Source: Micromonospora kangleipakensis
GTDB lineage: Bacteria > Actinomycetota > Actinomycetes > Mycobacteriales > Micromonosporaceae
NCBI RefSeq assembly: GCF_004217615.1
Contig: NZ_SHLD01000001.1
Coordinates: 868,001 to 932,000, forward strand
Direction: 5' to 3'
DNA: 64,000 nt
A model generated the notes under the pieces. It saw only the letters and a program-made list of their open reading frames with translations, searched no databases and was not told where the DNA came from. Positions 17,913 through 29,584 of the stretch are shown one piece after another. Numbering within the stretch: the first letter of the stretch is position 1; every line of letters begins with the position of its first letter. Position numbers and translations under genes: made by a program.

Positions 17913-19324
17913 CTCTGACCCTGCGCTATGCGGCCCACAGCGACCGCGGTCTGATCCGAGACGGTAACCAGGATTCCGTCTACGCCGGGCCGCGGCTTCT
18001 CGCCGTCGCCGACGGCATGGGCGGTATGGCCGCCGGTGACGTCGCCAGCAACATCGTCATCGGTGCCATGGCGCCCCTCGACGAGGACGTCCCAGGGGAC
18101 GCCCTCGTCGACGCGTTGCGTTCGGCCGTCGGCACCGCCAACCAACAACTCCGCGACACCGTGGACGCCAACCCGCAGCTGGAGGGGATGGGCACCACGC
18201 TCACCGCCACCCTCTTCTCGGGCAGCAAGCTCGGCATGGTCCACATCGGTGACTCGCGGGCCTACCTCCTGCGCAACGGCGAGTTCGCGCAGATCACCAA
18301 GGACGACACGTACGTCCAGATGCTCGTCGACGAGGGTCGGATCAGCGCGGAGGAGGCGAGCAGCCACCCCCAGCGCTCGCTGCTCACCCGTGCGCTGGAC
18401 GGCCGCGACATCGACCCGGAGTACAGCGTCCGCCAGGTCCTGCCGGGCGACCGCTACCTGATCTGCAGCGACGGGCTCTCCGGTGTGGTCAGCGCGGACA
18501 CCATCGCCGACACCATGCGGGAGTACACCGACCCGCAGCAGTGCGTCGAGCGCCTGGTGCAGCTCGCGCTGCGAGGCGGCGGCCCGGACAACGTCACGGT
18601 GATCATCGCCGACGCCACCGACCAGGACATCGTCGAGGCCTCCCCGATCGTCGGCGGCGCCGCCGCCCGGGACCGTGGCATGGCCACCTCGGCCGACGTC
18701 TCCACCCCGGCGGCCCGTGCCTCGGCCCTGTCGGCCCCGCGCCCGCCGGCCCCGGAGGAGCCGGCGGACAACCGGGACGACGAGTCGGAGCGGCGCGGGC
18801 ACCACCCGCTGCGCAGCGCGGCGATGCTGCTGGCGCTGCTGGTCATCCTCGGCGGCGGCCTCTTCGCCGGGTGGAGCTACACCCAGCGGCAGTACTACGT
18901 CGGCACCACCGAGCAGGGTCAGCTCGCCGTCTTCCGCGGCGTGCCGGGCCAGATCGCCGGCCTTGACCTGTCCAGCGTGCACTCCACCAGCGGAGCCAAG
19001 CTGGACGACCTCACGCTGGCCGCGCAGGAGCAGGTCAAGCAGGGCATCCAGGCCAAGAGCGAGCCGGACGCGCAGCGCCGGCTGGCCGAGCTGACCAGCG
19101 ACGACCCGGCGAACCCGAACCTGAAGCCGATCTGCCCGCCGAGCCCGACGGCCGCCGCGGTCAGCCCGACGCCGGCCGTCACCGCCTCCGCGGTGGCCCC
19201 GGCCGTCAGCGCCAGCGGTCGGCCGCCGGTCACCGCCACCCCCGCGCCGACCACCACACCCGACGCCGTCCCCTCCGACACCGTTCCGCCGGTCGACCCG
19301 GCGGGCTGCCGGTCGCCGGAGTGA
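17909..19324 (+). CDS. pstP: PstP: PP2C-family Ser/Thr phosphatase with membrane anchor
   Basis: 471 residues. The PP2C domain occupies about 1-240 with all metal motifs: DRGLIRDGNQDSVYAG, LAVADGMGGMAAGDVAS, GTTLTATLF, HIGDSRAYLLRNG, LICSDGLSGVV and GGGPDNVTVIIAD. A basic juxtamembrane stretch and one helix (AAMLLALLVILGGGLFAGW, about 308-326) follow, then an extracytoplasmic domain ending in a Thr/Pro/Ala-rich tail. PstP removes phosphates placed by PknA and PknB on themselves, on FHA proteins and on division proteins. It is coupled to fhaB and followed by rodA after 28 bp. Confidence 0.95.
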   Translation: MTLTLRYAAHSDRGLIRDGNQDSVYAGPRLLAVADGMGGMAAGDVASNIVIGAMAPLDEDVPGDALVDALRSAVGTANQQLRDTVDANPQLEGMGTTLTATLFSGSKLGMVHIGDSRAYLLRNGEFAQITKDDTYVQMLVDEGRISAEEASSHPQRSLLTRALDGRDIDPEYSVRQVLPGDRYLICSDGLSGVVSADTIADTMREYTDPQQCVERLVQLALRGGGPDNVTVIIADATDQDIVEASPIVGGAAARDRGMATSADVSTPAARASALSAPRPPAPEEPADNRDDESERRGHHPLRSAAMLLALLVILGGGLFAGWSYTQRQYYVGTTEQGQLAVFRGVPGQIAGLDLSSVHSTSGAKLDDLTLAAQEQVKQGIQAKSEPDAQRRLAELTSDDPANPNLKPICPPSPTAAAVSPTPAVTASAVAPAVSASGRPPVTATPAPTTTPDAVPSDTVPPVDPAGCRSPE

Positions 19325-19352
19325 GCGTCGGCTCGACACCGAGGACCCATCC

Positions 19353-20840
19353 GTGACCGCAGCGGCCGTACCGGCAGCCTCGCCCGCCTCGACGGGCGAG
19401 GCTGCCGGCGTACGCCTGGCCCGGTCCCGCCGCAACGCCGAGCTGTCGCTGCTCCTGCTCGCCATGGTCCTGGTGGCGGCGTACGCGGCGACGGTCGAGG
19501 CGAACGTGCTGGACACGGTCACCCCGGACTTCTGGATGCCGGCGGCCGCGCTGGGGCTGGTCTTCCTCGGCCTGCACCTGGTGATCCGGTGGCTGGCGCC
19601 GTTCGCCGACCCGGCGCTGCTGCCGGCGGTCGCCCTGCTCAACGGCATCGGCGTGGGCTTCCTGCGCCGGTACGACCTGGCCAAGGCGGTCCCGGCGGAC
19701 CGGGAGACGCTGGCGATCTTCGCCGGTACGGGCGGCCGGCAGCTCGCCTGGACGCTGGGCGCGGTGATCCTCGCCGCCGGGCTGCTCGCCATCATGCGGG
19801 ACCACCGCTCGCTCTCCCGGTACGCGTACACCCTGGGGCTGGCCGGCATCGTGCTGGTGATGATCCCGGCGGTGCTGCCGGCCCGGTTCTCCGAGATCAA
19901 CAACGCCAAGCTGTGGATCCGGATCGGCGGCTTCTCGATCCAGCCGGGTGAGTTCGCCAAGCTCGCCCTGCTCGCCTTCTTCGCCTACTACCTGGTCCGC
20001 AAGCGTGAGGTGCTGTCGCTGGCCAGCCGGCGGGTGCTCGGCATCGACTTCCCGCGCGGGCGCGACCTCGGTCCGGTCCTCGTGGTCTGGATCATCAGCC
20101 TGCTGGTCCTGGTCTTCGAGAAGGACCTGGGCACCTCGCTGCTCTACTTCGGCATGTTCGTGGTGACGCTCTACATCGCCACCGAACGGGTCAGCTGGCT
20201 GCTCATCGGTCTGATCCTCTTCTTCGGCGGCGCCTACCTGGCGTACCTCCTGGGCAGCACGGTCGGCGGTCCGTTCCTCAACTTCTACGACCGGGCGCAG
20301 ATCTGGCTGGACCCGTTCGCCGAGCCGTACGACCGGGGCTACCAGATCGTCCAGGGTCTGCTCACCCTCGGCACCGGTGGCCTCTTCGGTGCCGGCCCGG
20401 GCGGCGGCCAGCCGACCCTGCTGCCCGAGGTGCAGACCGACTTCATCTTCGCCGGCATCGGCGAGGAGATCGGGCTCTTCGGCCTCTCCGCGCTGCTCGT
20501 GGTCTACCTGCTGGTCGTCGAGCGGGGCCTGCGGGCGGCGCTGGCCGTACGGGACTCGTTCGGCAAGCTGCTCGCCGGCGGTCTCGCCTTCACCCTGGGC
20601 CTCCAGGTCTTCGTGATCGTCGGCGGGATCAGCAAGCTCATCCCGCTGACCGGCCAGACCACCCCGTTCCTCTCCGCCGGCGGCTCGTCGCTGATGGCGA
20701 ACTGGCTGCTCATCGCGGTGCTGCTCCGGGTCTCCGACGGGGCCCGCCGGCCGATGACCGGGGGTGGCCCGGCGGCCCGGCCGTCCGGCGGTGCGCCGGA
20801 GCAGCTGCACGGGGCTCAGACGGAGGTGATCCGGCCGTGA
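19353..20840 (+). CDS. rodA: RodA: SEDS peptidoglycan polymerase
   Basis: 495 residues, GTG start. About ten to twelve membrane segments lie between residues 25 and 460. SEDS motifs are present: AKLWIRIGGFSIQPGEFAKLALLAFFAYYL, VFEKDLGTSLLYFGMF, RGYQIVQGLLTLGTGGLFGAGPG and TDFIFAGIGEEIGLFG, followed by TTPFLSAGGSSLMANW. SEDS proteins polymerise lipid II glycan strands with a class B PBP partner. The gene overlaps pbpA by 4 bp (GTGA), so polymerase and transpeptidase are coupled. The operon also encodes the kinases that regulate this step. Confidence 0.95.
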   Translation: MTAAAVPAASPASTGEAAGVRLARSRRNAELSLLLLAMVLVAAYAATVEANVLDTVTPDFWMPAAALGLVFLGLHLVIRWLAPFADPALLPAVALLNGIGVGFLRRYDLAKAVPADRETLAIFAGTGGRQLAWTLGAVILAAGLLAIMRDHRSLSRYAYTLGLAGIVLVMIPAVLPARFSEINNAKLWIRIGGFSIQPGEFAKLALLAFFAYYLVRKREVLSLASRRVLGIDFPRGRDLGPVLVVWIISLLVLVFEKDLGTSLLYFGMFVVTLYIATERVSWLLIGLILFFGGAYLAYLLGSTVGGPFLNFYDRAQIWLDPFAEPYDRGYQIVQGLLTLGTGGLFGAGPGGGQPTLLPEVQTDFIFAGIGEEIGLFGLSALLVVYLLVVERGLRAALAVRDSFGKLLAGGLAFTLGLQVFVIVGGISKLIPLTGQTTPFLSAGGSSLMANWLLIAVLLRVSDGARRPMTGGGPAARPSGGAPEQLHGAQTEVIRP

Positions 20841-22351
20841 ACGCACCCCTGCGCCGCGTCGGCGTGGTCGTCATGATCCTCTTCGGCCTGCTCTTCGCGA
20901 ACCTCAACTGGATCCAGGCCTACAAGGCCGACGAGTACCGCAACAGCGACTACAACGGCCGGGTCCAGGTGGCCGAGTACGAGCGCAAGCGCGGCAACAT
21001 CGAGGTCGGCGGCACCGCGGTCGCGCTCAGCAAGGAGACCGGCGGCAAGCTGAAGTTCCGGCGCACCTACCCGGGCGAGGAGACGTACGCGCACGTGCTC
21101 GGCTACAAGCCGGTCAACCTCGCGGAGACCGGCATCGAGCGCACCGAGAACGACTTCCTCGCCGGCACCAGCGACCAGCTGATCGCCAACCGGGTGAAGG
21201 ACATGTTCACCGGGGACGAGACCGGTGGCGGCAACGTGCTGCTCACCCTCTCCAAGCGGGCCCAGGACACGGCGTTCAAGCAGCTCCAGGACAACCAGGT
21301 CGGGGCGAAGCGGGGCGCGGCCATCGCGATCGACCCGCGGACCGGTGCCGTGCAGGCCCTGGTCTCCATGCCCAGCTTCGACCCGAACCCGCTGGCCAGC
21401 CACGACACCAACGAGGCGACGGCGGCGCACAACGAGCTGGAGAAGGACCCGGACCGGCCGCTGGCCAACCGGGCGCTGTCGGAGACGCTGCCGCCCGGCT
21501 CCACCTTCAAGATCGTGGTGGCGGCGGCGGCGCTGGAGAGCGGGATCGGCCAGAGCACCGAGATCCCGGCCGGGACGAGCTACACCCCGCCGACCTCGGG
21601 CCAGCCGATCCGCAACGCCGCGCCCTCGATCTGCCCCGGGCCGCCCGGCACCACCGTGACGCTGAAGGAGGCGGTCACCGAGTCCTGCAACACCGGCTTC
21701 GCCCAGCTCGGCGTCAAGCTCGGCGCCGACAAGCTGAAGGAGAAGGCCCGCCAGTTCGGCTTCGAGCAGGAGGACCTCACCGTCGGGCAGCTCGGCGAGG
21801 GCGGCCTCGGCGTGGCGGCCAGCCGGACCGGGGACATGGAGGCCCCGGGCGGGGCCACCGATCCGGCCGCCCTGGCCCAGTCCTCCATCGGGCAGCGGGA
21901 CGTGCGGATGACCCCCCTCCAGGGCGCGCTGATCGCCGGGGCGGTCGCCAACGGCGGCAGCCAGATGCGGCCGTACCTGGTCAAGCAGCTGCTCGCCCCG
22001 GACCGCACCACCAGCTACTACACCGCCAAGCCGCGGGAGCTGCGGCGGCCGGTGAGCGGCCAGGTCGCCAGCGACCTGAGGGACATGATGGTCAGCGTGG
22101 TCGAGAGCGGCACCGGCCGGAAGGCGGCGTTCTCCGGCTACACGGTCGGCGGCAAGACCGGCACCGCCCAGTCCGGGCCGAACACCCCCGACCACGGTTG
22201 GTTCATCGGCTTCGCCCTCGACAAGAACGGCACCCCGGTCTCCGCGGTCTGCGTGGAGCTGGAGCAGGCCGGCAGCGGCGGCAGCGCCGAGGCGGCCCGG
22301 ATCGCCGGCAGGATCATGCAGGCGGCCATCGCCGACTCCGGGGGCCGCTGA
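20837..22351 (+). CDS. pbpA: PbpA: class B penicillin-binding transpeptidase
   Basis: 504 residues, GTG start overlapping rodA. An N-terminal membrane helix (VGVVVMILFGLLFANLNWIQ) anchors the protein. A pedestal region (to about 160) leads to the transpeptidase domain with SxxK at Ser222 (PPGSTFKIVVAA), SxN in ESCNTGFAQLG and KTG in VGGKTGTAQSG. It cross-links peptide stems on glycan made by RodA. Its mycobacterial counterpart is needed for septation and is a PknB substrate. Length is normal for the family. Confidence 0.95.
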   Translation: MNAPLRRVGVVVMILFGLLFANLNWIQAYKADEYRNSDYNGRVQVAEYERKRGNIEVGGTAVALSKETGGKLKFRRTYPGEETYAHVLGYKPVNLAETGIERTENDFLAGTSDQLIANRVKDMFTGDETGGGNVLLTLSKRAQDTAFKQLQDNQVGAKRGAAIAIDPRTGAVQALVSMPSFDPNPLASHDTNEATAAHNELEKDPDRPLANRALSETLPPGSTFKIVVAAAALESGIGQSTEIPAGTSYTPPTSGQPIRNAAPSICPGPPGTTVTLKEAVTESCNTGFAQLGVKLGADKLKEKARQFGFEQEDLTVGQLGEGGLGVAASRTGDMEAPGGATDPAALAQSSIGQRDVRMTPLQGALIAGAVANGGSQMRPYLVKQLLAPDRTTSYYTAKPRELRRPVSGQVASDLRDMMVSVVESGTGRKAAFSGYTVGGKTGTAQSGPNTPDHGWFIGFALDKNGTPVSAVCVELEQAGSGGSAEAARIAGRIMQAAIADSGGR

Positions 22352-22352
22352 C

Positions 22353-23695
<1,343 letters not shown>

Positions 23696-23699
<4 letters not shown>

Positions 23700-25504
23700 C
23701 AGCGCAGGCCCGCCTGCTCGGTGGCAGGTACCAGGTCGGCGAGCTGCTCGGCTACGGCGGCATGGCGGAGGTGCACCGCGGTCGCGATCTCCGGCTCGGT
23801 CGGGATGTCGCGATCAAGATGCTCCGGGCCGACCTCGCCCGGGACGCCACCTTCCAGATGCGGTTCCGCCGGGAGGCGCAGAACGCCGCCTCGCTCAACC
23901 ACCCGGCCATCGTCGCCGTGTACGACACCGGCGAGGAGACCGCGCCGACCGGCGAGACGCTGCCGTTCATCGTGATGGAGTTCGTCAACGGACGGACCCT
24001 CAAGGAGGTCCTCGGCGTCGAGGGGCGGCTCCAGCCGCGCCGGGCGCTGGAGATCTGCGCCGACATGTGCGCGGCGCTGGAGTTCAGCCACCGGCACGGC
24101 ATCATCCACCGGGACATCAAGCCCGGCAACGTGATGCTCACCCAGACCGGCCAGGTCAAGGTGATGGACTTCGGCATCGCCCGCGCGCTGGCCAGCGGCG
24201 TCACCACGATGACCCAGACCAGCGCGGTCATCGGCACCGCGCAGTACCTTTCGCCCGAGCAGGCGCGCGGCGAGGCGGTCGACGCCCGCTCCGACGTGTA
24301 CGCCGCCGGCTGCGTTCTCTTCGAACTGCTCTGCGGGCACCCGCCGTTCGTCGGGGACAGCCCGGTCAGCGTCGCGTACCAGCACGTCCGGGAGGCGCCG
24401 CCCACCCCGAGCGACATCAACCCGGACGTCAACCCGGCCGTCGACGCGATCGTGCTGAAAGCGCTGTCGAAGAACCCGCTCAACCGCTACCAGAGCGCCG
24501 GCGAGATGCGGGCCGACCTGCTGCGGGCGGCCGCCGGCCGGCCGGTGATGGCCACCCCGGTGCTGCGCGAGGACGAGACCGCCCCGATGGCCCCGGCCGC
24601 GGCGGGCTACCAGACCCAGGTGATGGGACCGCAGACCCGGCAGGTCCCGGCCCGGGTCGGCGACGCGGGGAAGCGCAAGAGCTCCTCCTGGGTGATCGCC
24701 ACCTTCGCCGCCCTCGGCGTGCTCGCGGTGATCGCCCTGGCCACCGCCCTCTGGCTCAACCAGAACGGCACCGACAAGGTCGCCGTCCCGAACCTCAAGG
24801 GCATGGACCAGGCCACCGCCATTACGCAGATCCAGCAGGCGGGCCTGAGACCGCAGCTCGGCGAAGCGGTGCTCAACAACACCTGCGAGAAGGGCAAGGT
24901 TGTCGAGCAGCGCCCGCCGGCCAACACCCAGCTGGAGAAGACCCGGGACGTGACCATCCAGGTCTGCGGCGGCAAGAAGGACGTCACTATCCCTCCTGGC
25001 CTGCAAGGCTCCCAGTTCACGAACGTCAAGGCGCAGCTTGAGGGTCTGGGCCTCAAGGTCGACGACAGCCGGGTCGACAACGGTCTGCCGGAGGGGACGG
25101 TCGTCACGGTCGACCCGAAGGAAGGTAGCCTGGTGGCCCCCAGCAGCACCGTCAAGGTGACGGTGTCCCGGGGCAACGTCAACGAGGTGCCCAACGTCCG
25201 CGGCTACACCAAGGATCTGGCCATCCAGCGGCTGAAGGATTCCGGCTACGAGGTGCGGGTCCGGGACGGCGTCGAGGTGCCGGCGGACCAGGCCGGCAAG
25301 GTGAGCGACCAGAGCCCGAACGCCGGCCAGAAGCTGGCGAAGGGTAAGACGGTCACCATCTACGTGGACATTCCGCTGCCCGAGGTGACCGAGAGCCCCA
25401 CCCCGACCCCGACCCCGACCCCCACCGGGACGCCCACCGCCCCCGGCGGGGGTGGCGGCCTGCCCGTCCCCACCTCGCCACCCGCGCGGCTTTCCGCCGA
25501 GTGA
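23696..25504 (+). CDS. pknB: PknB: PASTA Ser/Thr protein kinase
   Basis: 602 residues. Kinase domain at about 11-275 with LGYGGMAEVHRGRDL, VAIKML, HRDIKPGNVML, DFGIARAL and the activation loop Thr in SGVTTMTQTSAVIGTAQYLSPEQA, matching the two autophosphorylated Thr of PknB. A membrane helix (VIATFAALGVLAVIALATALWL) lies near residues 333-355. Three PASTA modules follow (VAVPNLKGMDQATAI, then TIPPGLQGSQFTNVK, then EVPNVRGYTKDLAI), and a Pro/Thr-rich tail. Mycobacterium PknB has four PASTA modules, so this one is shorter. The modules sense muropeptides or lipid II outside the cell. Last gene of the operon. Confidence 0.96.
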
Positions 25505-25510
25505 CACCGA

Positions 25511-25539
25511 AGGGCCCTGACGTCGTACGCCGGGGCCCT
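25511..25539 (+). terminator. terminator at the end of the fha-pkn operon
   Basis: AGGGCCC (25511-25517) and GGGCCCT (25533-25539) form a 7-bp GC stem with a 15-nt loop. It begins 6 bp after the pknB stop codon and before the convergent trpG stop at 25578. Confidence 0.55.
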
Positions 25540-25577
25540 GCTGGTGTTCGCTGAATGTTCCGGACCGGAAAGCCGCG

Positions 25578-26228
25578 TCAGGCGGCGGCGAAGGCGGCCC
25601 GGCGGCGAGCGTCCACCTCGGCGGCCAGCTCCGGGGCACGTTCGAGCGCCTCCGGGTAGCCGCAGACGGCCAGCCAGTTCGCCAGCATGAGGTGCCCGCC
25701 CTCGGTCAGCACCGACTCGGGGTGGAACTGGACCCCCTCGATCGGCAGCGTCCGGTGCCGCATCGCCATCACCACGCCGGACTCCGTCCGGCCGGTGACC
25801 TCCAGCTCGTCCGGCAGCGTCTCCGGCAGCACGGCCAGCGAGTGGTACCGGGTCGCGGTGAACGGGTCCGGCAGCCCGGCGAGCACCCCGACCCCCTGGT
25901 GGCGTACCTCGGAGGTCTTGCCGTGCAGCAGCTCGGGCGCCCGGGTGACGGTCGCGCCGAACGCCTCGCCGATGGCCTGGTGACCGAGGCAGACGCCGAA
26001 GAGGGGCAGCTTGCCGGCGTACTCCCGGATGACGTCCAGGCAGATGCCGGCGCGGTCGGGACTGCCCGGCCCCGGGGAGAGCAGCACGCCGTCCGCGCCC
26101 ACCTGACCGACCTCGGCGACGTCGATCTCGTCGTTGCGCCGGACCTCGCAGTCGACGCCGAGCTGGCCCAGGTACTGCACCAGGTTGAAGACGAACGAGT
26201 CGTAGTTGTCGATCACCAGGACGCGCAT
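25578..26228 (-). CDS. trpG: class I glutamine amidotransferase, anthranilate/aminodeoxychorismate synthase component II
   Basis: 216 residues. Class I amidotransferase features: VLVIDNYDSFVFNLVQYLGQ at the start, oxyanion region LLSPGPGSPDRAG, nucleophile Cys in FGVCLGHQAIGEAFG, and the His-Glu pair in GVQFHPESVLTEGG. The enzyme hydrolyses glutamine and passes ammonia to a chorismate-binding component I for anthranilate or 4-amino-4-deoxychorismate; the two roles (TrpG/PabA) cannot be separated by sequence alone. No component I gene is nearby. Its position after pknB is conserved in actinobacteria. It follows the small membrane gene by 4 bp in a minus-strand operon. Confidence 0.92.
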   Translation of the reverse strand: MRVLVIDNYDSFVFNLVQYLGQLGVDCEVRRNDEIDVAEVGQVGADGVLLSPGPGSPDRAGICLDVIREYAGKLPLFGVCLGHQAIGEAFGATVTRAPELLHGKTSEVRHQGVGVLAGLPDPFTATRYHSLAVLPETLPDELEVTGRTESGVVMAMRHRTLPIEGVQFHPESVLTEGGHLMLANWLAVCGYPEALERAPELAAEVDARRRAAFAAA

Positions 26229-26232
26229 CGAT

Positions 26233-26511
26233 TCACCTGCTCGGGGTCGAGGGCGGGGCGTTGTTCGTTTCGGTGCTGTACGGCAGTTCCTCGTCGGTGG
26301 GCGCGTTGCTGGGCACGGTGAGGTCGCCCTCCTGGCCCCCGGTGTCGCCGGAGTCCTGGGTGACCTGGACGTCGTCGAAGGGGAGCAGCGGCTCCGCCCA
26401 CGGGAAGACCACGAACCAGAGCAGCGCCACCGTCGCGGCGGTGAGCAGCACCGAGCCGACCAGCTTGCCGGCCAGCCCGAACGGGAGCTTGCGCCAGATC
26501 CACGCGTACAT
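26233..26511 (-). CDS. small single-pass membrane protein next to the sortase
   Basis: 92 residues from the ATG at 26511 (MYAWIWRKLPFG). One membrane helix (GLAGKLVGSVLLTAATVALLWFVVFPW, about 12-38) is followed by an acidic, Thr/Pro-rich extracytoplasmic tail. It is wedged between the class E sortase (2 bp upstream) and trpG (4 bp downstream), a position where small membrane proteins are conserved in related actinobacteria. No catalytic motif. A role with the sortase is only suggested by context. Confidence 0.75.
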   Translation of the reverse strand: MYAWIWRKLPFGLAGKLVGSVLLTAATVALLWFVVFPWAEPLLPFDDVQVTQDSGDTGGQEGDLTVPSNAPTDEELPYSTETNNAPPSTPSR

Positions 26512-26513
26512 CG

Positions 26514-28553
26514 TCAGCCTCCCAGCTCCGCCGGGCGACCTGCCGACTTGGCCTGGGCGTGGTCCAGCCGGGCATGGATGATCAGGCGCTGGTAGTTGTC
26601 GAACTTGGGGTTGCAGGTGGTCAGGGTGAGCAGCTTCTCGGTCGGCTCGGCGTTCGGCTTCATCGGCACCGGCGCCACCACCTCGACCTGGTTCGGCTTG
26701 ACGATGTGGCTCCGGTAGACCTTGTAGATGAACCACTCGGTCTTGCCCTCGACCACGATGTCGTCGCCGGTCCTGAGCTCGTCCAGCCGCCAGAAGGTGG
26801 CCCGGATGCGGTGCCCCGCCACGGCGAAGTTGCCCACCTCGCCGGGGAGCGCGCTCTTCGGGTAGTGGCCCGGGGCGTACCGGATGTCGTCCTGGCTGAC
26901 CCCCTCGACCACCACCCAGTGCTTGTCGAACTTGGGGATGTAGAGGCCGGCGATCGGCTTGCCCTCCACCGGCGGCCCGGGCTTCGCGCTGGGCGCGGTC
27001 GGCCCGACGGTCGGGTCGGGTGCCCACTCCTGCGCCAGCTCGCTGGTCAGGTCGTTCTGATGGGCGTCGACGATGACCGACTTGCCCCAGATCTCGTAGC
27101 CGGCGAAGAGTAGCACCACCAGGCCGAAGGTGATCAGCACCTCGCCGGTGAGCCGGACGCCGGTCCGCAGCCGGGACGCCAGGGAGGGGCGGGTGAGCTC
27201 GGAGTAGACGCTCTTGTAGCCCTCGCCGGTCTGCTCGGGACGGAGCTGCACGACCCGTTCGCCCCGGCGCGGGCGCGGCGGCTCGGCCGGGGTGTCGGTC
27301 TCACCGTCGGGTCCGTCGCCGGTGTCCCGGACGGGCGGTACGGCGCCCATCAGCGCGGTCGAGTCCAGGCCCGGGCGGCTGGCCGGTCGACCGGTGACGG
27401 CCGGGATCACGGCCGTGGCCGCCGGGTCCACGGGACCCGCACCGGCTCCCGGCCGCACCGGGCCGCCGTCGGCCGGCGTGCCGGCACGGGTGACGCCGTC
27501 GGTGGGCGTGCCACCCCGCCCGACTCCGACGCCCGGCGTTGCACCCCGGGCCACGCCGTCGGCCGGCGCTCCGGCCCGGGTGACGCCCTCGCCCGGCGCT
27601 CCGGCCCGGAGGACGCCGCCCGCCGGGGTTCCGGCCGCGGTTGCGTCGCCGGCCCGGGCGTCGGCGGGCGTTCCGGCACGAGGTGCGCCGGGGGTCCGTC
27701 CGGCGTTGCCGGTGGCGGGCGAGCCGCCGTCCGGGGCCGCCGCGGATCGGTTCTCCGCCCGGCTGCTCACCTTGGGAATGATCGCGGTCGGGGCGTCGCC
27801 GACGGCCGCTGGACGTACGCCCGGGGTGGTGGGCTGGGCCGCGGGGGGACGGGCGGTGGGCCCGTCGGCGGTCCGGGCAGCGGCGGCGCGGGCCGGCGGC
27901 GCCTCGGCGGGGCCGGGGCCGGCCGGCCGGCGGTCCGGCTGCTCGCCGAACGGGGTCGCGGCGCTGCGCATCACCGGCTCGCCCGGACGGCGTGGCACCT
28001 GCTCGGCCGGGCCGCGCTCAGCCTGCTCCGCCGGGTCGGCCTGGCGGGCCGGAAGCTGGTCGGCCGGGTAGCGTGGGGCCGGGTCGGCCTGGCGGGCCGG
28101 AAGCTGGTCGGCCGGGTGGCGTGCGACCTGGTCGGCCGGCGCGGCGGGGGGAATCCGGGGCGCGGGCTCGTCGGCGGGACGGTGCCCGGCCCGTTCGGCA
28201 GCGACCTGCCAGGCAGGGGGCGCCGACCGGCGTGGCTCATGGGCGGGGGCGGCCGGCGCCGACGGTCGTGCCTGGGCGTTTCCGGGCCAGGCCGGTGGCG
28301 GGGACCGGTACGGGTCGACCGGGGCGGCGGGGGCGCCGGTCGGGCCCGGGGTGTCCGGCCGGTGCGCCGGCGCCGGCGCGGGCGCTGGTGGACGGGGCGC
28401 CGGGGAGCGGGGCCCGGTCGGCTCCGGCCAGGGCAGGTCGAGCGCGGGTCGGGGCGGGGCCGGACGGTCGATCTTGGGGAGGAACGCGGTCGGGTCCTCG
28501 CTCTGGTCGCGGTGGCGCCCGTCCTGCCCCGCGGGGCGGCCGTCTTCAGTCAC
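26514..28553 (-). CDS. class E sortase with long repetitive N-terminal region
   Basis: 679 residues. The C-terminal 230 residues hold the sortase: a membrane helix ([24 protein letters not shown]), then [32 protein letters not shown], catalytic His in VAGHRI, Cys in [11 protein letters not shown] and Arg in [10 protein letters not shown], so the triad is complete. The first 420 residues are cytoplasmic, Pro/Ala/Arg-rich and low-complexity, with a 16-residue repeat (near [13 protein letters not shown]) and about six 11-residue repeats of the type AGTPADGVTR. Class E sortases usually cleave LAxTG-type signals in high-GC actinobacteria. The head is far longer than usual for the family. The start overlaps the end of the DUF881 gene by 8 bp. 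Confidence 0.9.
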   Translation of the reverse strand: MTEDGRPAGQDGRHRDQSEDPTAFLPKIDRPAPPRPALDLPWPEPTGPRSPAPRPPAPAPAPAHRPDTPGPTGAPAAPVDPYRSPPPAWPGNAQARPSAPAAPAHEPRRSAPPAWQVAAERAGHRPADEPAPRIPPAAPADQVARHPADQLPARQADPAPRYPADQLPARQADPAEQAERGPAEQVPRRPGEPVMRSAATPFGEQPDRRPAGPGPAEAPPARAAAARTADGPTARPPAAQPTTPGVRPAAVGDAPTAIIPKVSSRAENRSAAAPDGGSPATGNAGRTPGAPRAGTPADARAGDATAAGTPAGGVLRAGAPGEGVTRAGAPADGVARGATPGVGVGRGGTPTDGVTRAGTPADGGPVRPGAGAGPVDPAATAVIPAVTGRPASRPGLDSTALMGAVPPVRDTGDGPDGETDTPAEPPRPRRGERVVQLRPEQTGEGYKSVYSELTRPSLASRLRTGVRLTGEVLITFGLVVLLFAGYEIWGKSVIVDAHQNDLTSELAQEWAPDPTVGPTAPSAKPGPPVEGKPIAGLYIPKFDKHWVVVEGVSQDDIRYAPGHYPKSALPGEVGNFAVAGHRIRATFWRLDELRTGDDIVVEGKTEWFIYKVYRSHIVKPNQVEVVAPVPMKPNAEPTEKLLTLTTCNPKFDNYQRLIIHARLDHAQAKSAGRPAELGG
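28031..28117. repeat. 48-bp-period tandem repeat inside the sortase gene
   Basis: A 39-bp stretch (28031-28069) recurs identically at 28079-28117, a period of 48 bp or 16 codons. It encodes the [19 protein letters not shown] repeat of the sortase head. Identical DNA over 39 bp suggests recent duplication. Confidence 0.8.
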
Positions 28554-29355
28554 CGGGCACCGTCGCGGACTGGAGGGCCGTCGAGTCCTCGAACGCCGGC
28601 ACGGTCACCATGGACACCCTCTCGGAGTAGCCGAGCTGGTAGTGGCTGACCGCTTCCCTGAACCACCGGACTCCCTCGGACTCGGCGAGCGCCTGCTGGA
28701 GGGCAGCGGGATCGCCGATCGCAACGATCTTGAAAGGAGGGGAGTACACCCGGCCGTGCAGCAGCAGGGTGTTACCGACGCAGCGTACCGCGCTGGTGCT
28801 GAGCACGCGGACATTCATGATTGACATGGCCTCGGCGCCGCCCGCCCAGAGCGCGTTCACGACCGCCTGGACGTCGCCCTGGTGGACGACCAGGTCGTCG
28901 TTGCTGGCACCTTTGGGCAGCGCCTGGTCGTTGCGCCGGGGCGCGTCGTTCAGCTCGACGGTGACCCCGGTGCCGGTGAGCGCGGTGAACCCGGCGGCCT
29001 GCCGGCTGGCGGCGGCCCGGTCCCGCTGGTCCTTGATCGGGCCGTCGGTGTCGGCGAGGGCGGCGGTCTGGCTCTCGACCTCGGCGCGCAGCCGCGCGGC
29101 GCGCTGCTCGCTCGCCTCGACCTGCTCGCGCCGGTCCTCGATCAGCTGGGTGAGCTGGGGTCGCCGGTCCTCCCGCAGGGAGGTGCCGCCGGCGGTGGTC
29201 GCGGTGGTGGTGAAGAGCAGTCCCGCCGCGGCGGCGATCAGCGGCACCCCGATCGACCAGCCCGGTCGTCGCTGCCGTGGCCGCCGCGGCAGGAGGCCGG
29301 CAACGGCCCGCCGGAGGACCTTCTGCCAGGAGGCGGCGCCGGACGTGTACTCCAC
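28546..29355 (-). CDS. DUF881-family membrane protein
   Basis: 269 residues from the GTG at 29355, chosen because GGAAGG precedes it; an in-frame ATG at 29430 would add a poorly supported basic head. One membrane helix ([22 protein letters not shown]) is followed by an extracytoplasmic coiled coil ([30 protein letters not shown]), then the DUF881 core with [62 protein letters not shown] and LGYSERV. DUF881 genes regularly neighbour crgA and the pknB cluster. The function is not established; structure and context suggest an envelope or division accessory. Confidence 0.88.
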   Translation of the reverse strand: MEYTSGAASWQKVLRRAVAGLLPRRPRQRRPGWSIGVPLIAAAAGLLFTTTATTAGGTSLREDRRPQLTQLIEDRREQVEASEQRAARLRAEVESQTAALADTDGPIKDQRDRAAASRQAAGFTALTGTGVTVELNDAPRRNDQALPKGASNDDLVVHQGDVQAVVNALWAGGAEAMSIMNVRVLSTSAVRCVGNTLLLHGRVYSPPFKIVAIGDPAALQQALAESEGVRWFREAVSHYQLGYSERVSMVTVPAFEDSTALQSATVPGD

Positions 29356-29584
29356 CGGGCGTTTCCTTCCCCGTCGTCTCGGGCCGGTCCGCGAGGCGCG
29401 GACCGTGCTGCTCGACCCGAAAAGTCCCACCCTTTTCGGTCACTCCGTGCACCGGCCTGACCCCATTCGTGGCCGGGACGGTCCGTCGGGACTACGCTAG
29501 CTGTCGAACATTATTGGCCATGGACCGTCGCCCCCGCGCCCGGTTGTCAGGCCGGACGAGGTCGTCACCCCTCTGGAGAGCGTC

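Noticed and set aside
27292..28649. Repeats in the sortase gene as a CRISPR array or intergenic repeat
   Set aside because: The repeats are in frame, encode Pro/Ala-rich peptide units and lack spacer/repeat architecture.
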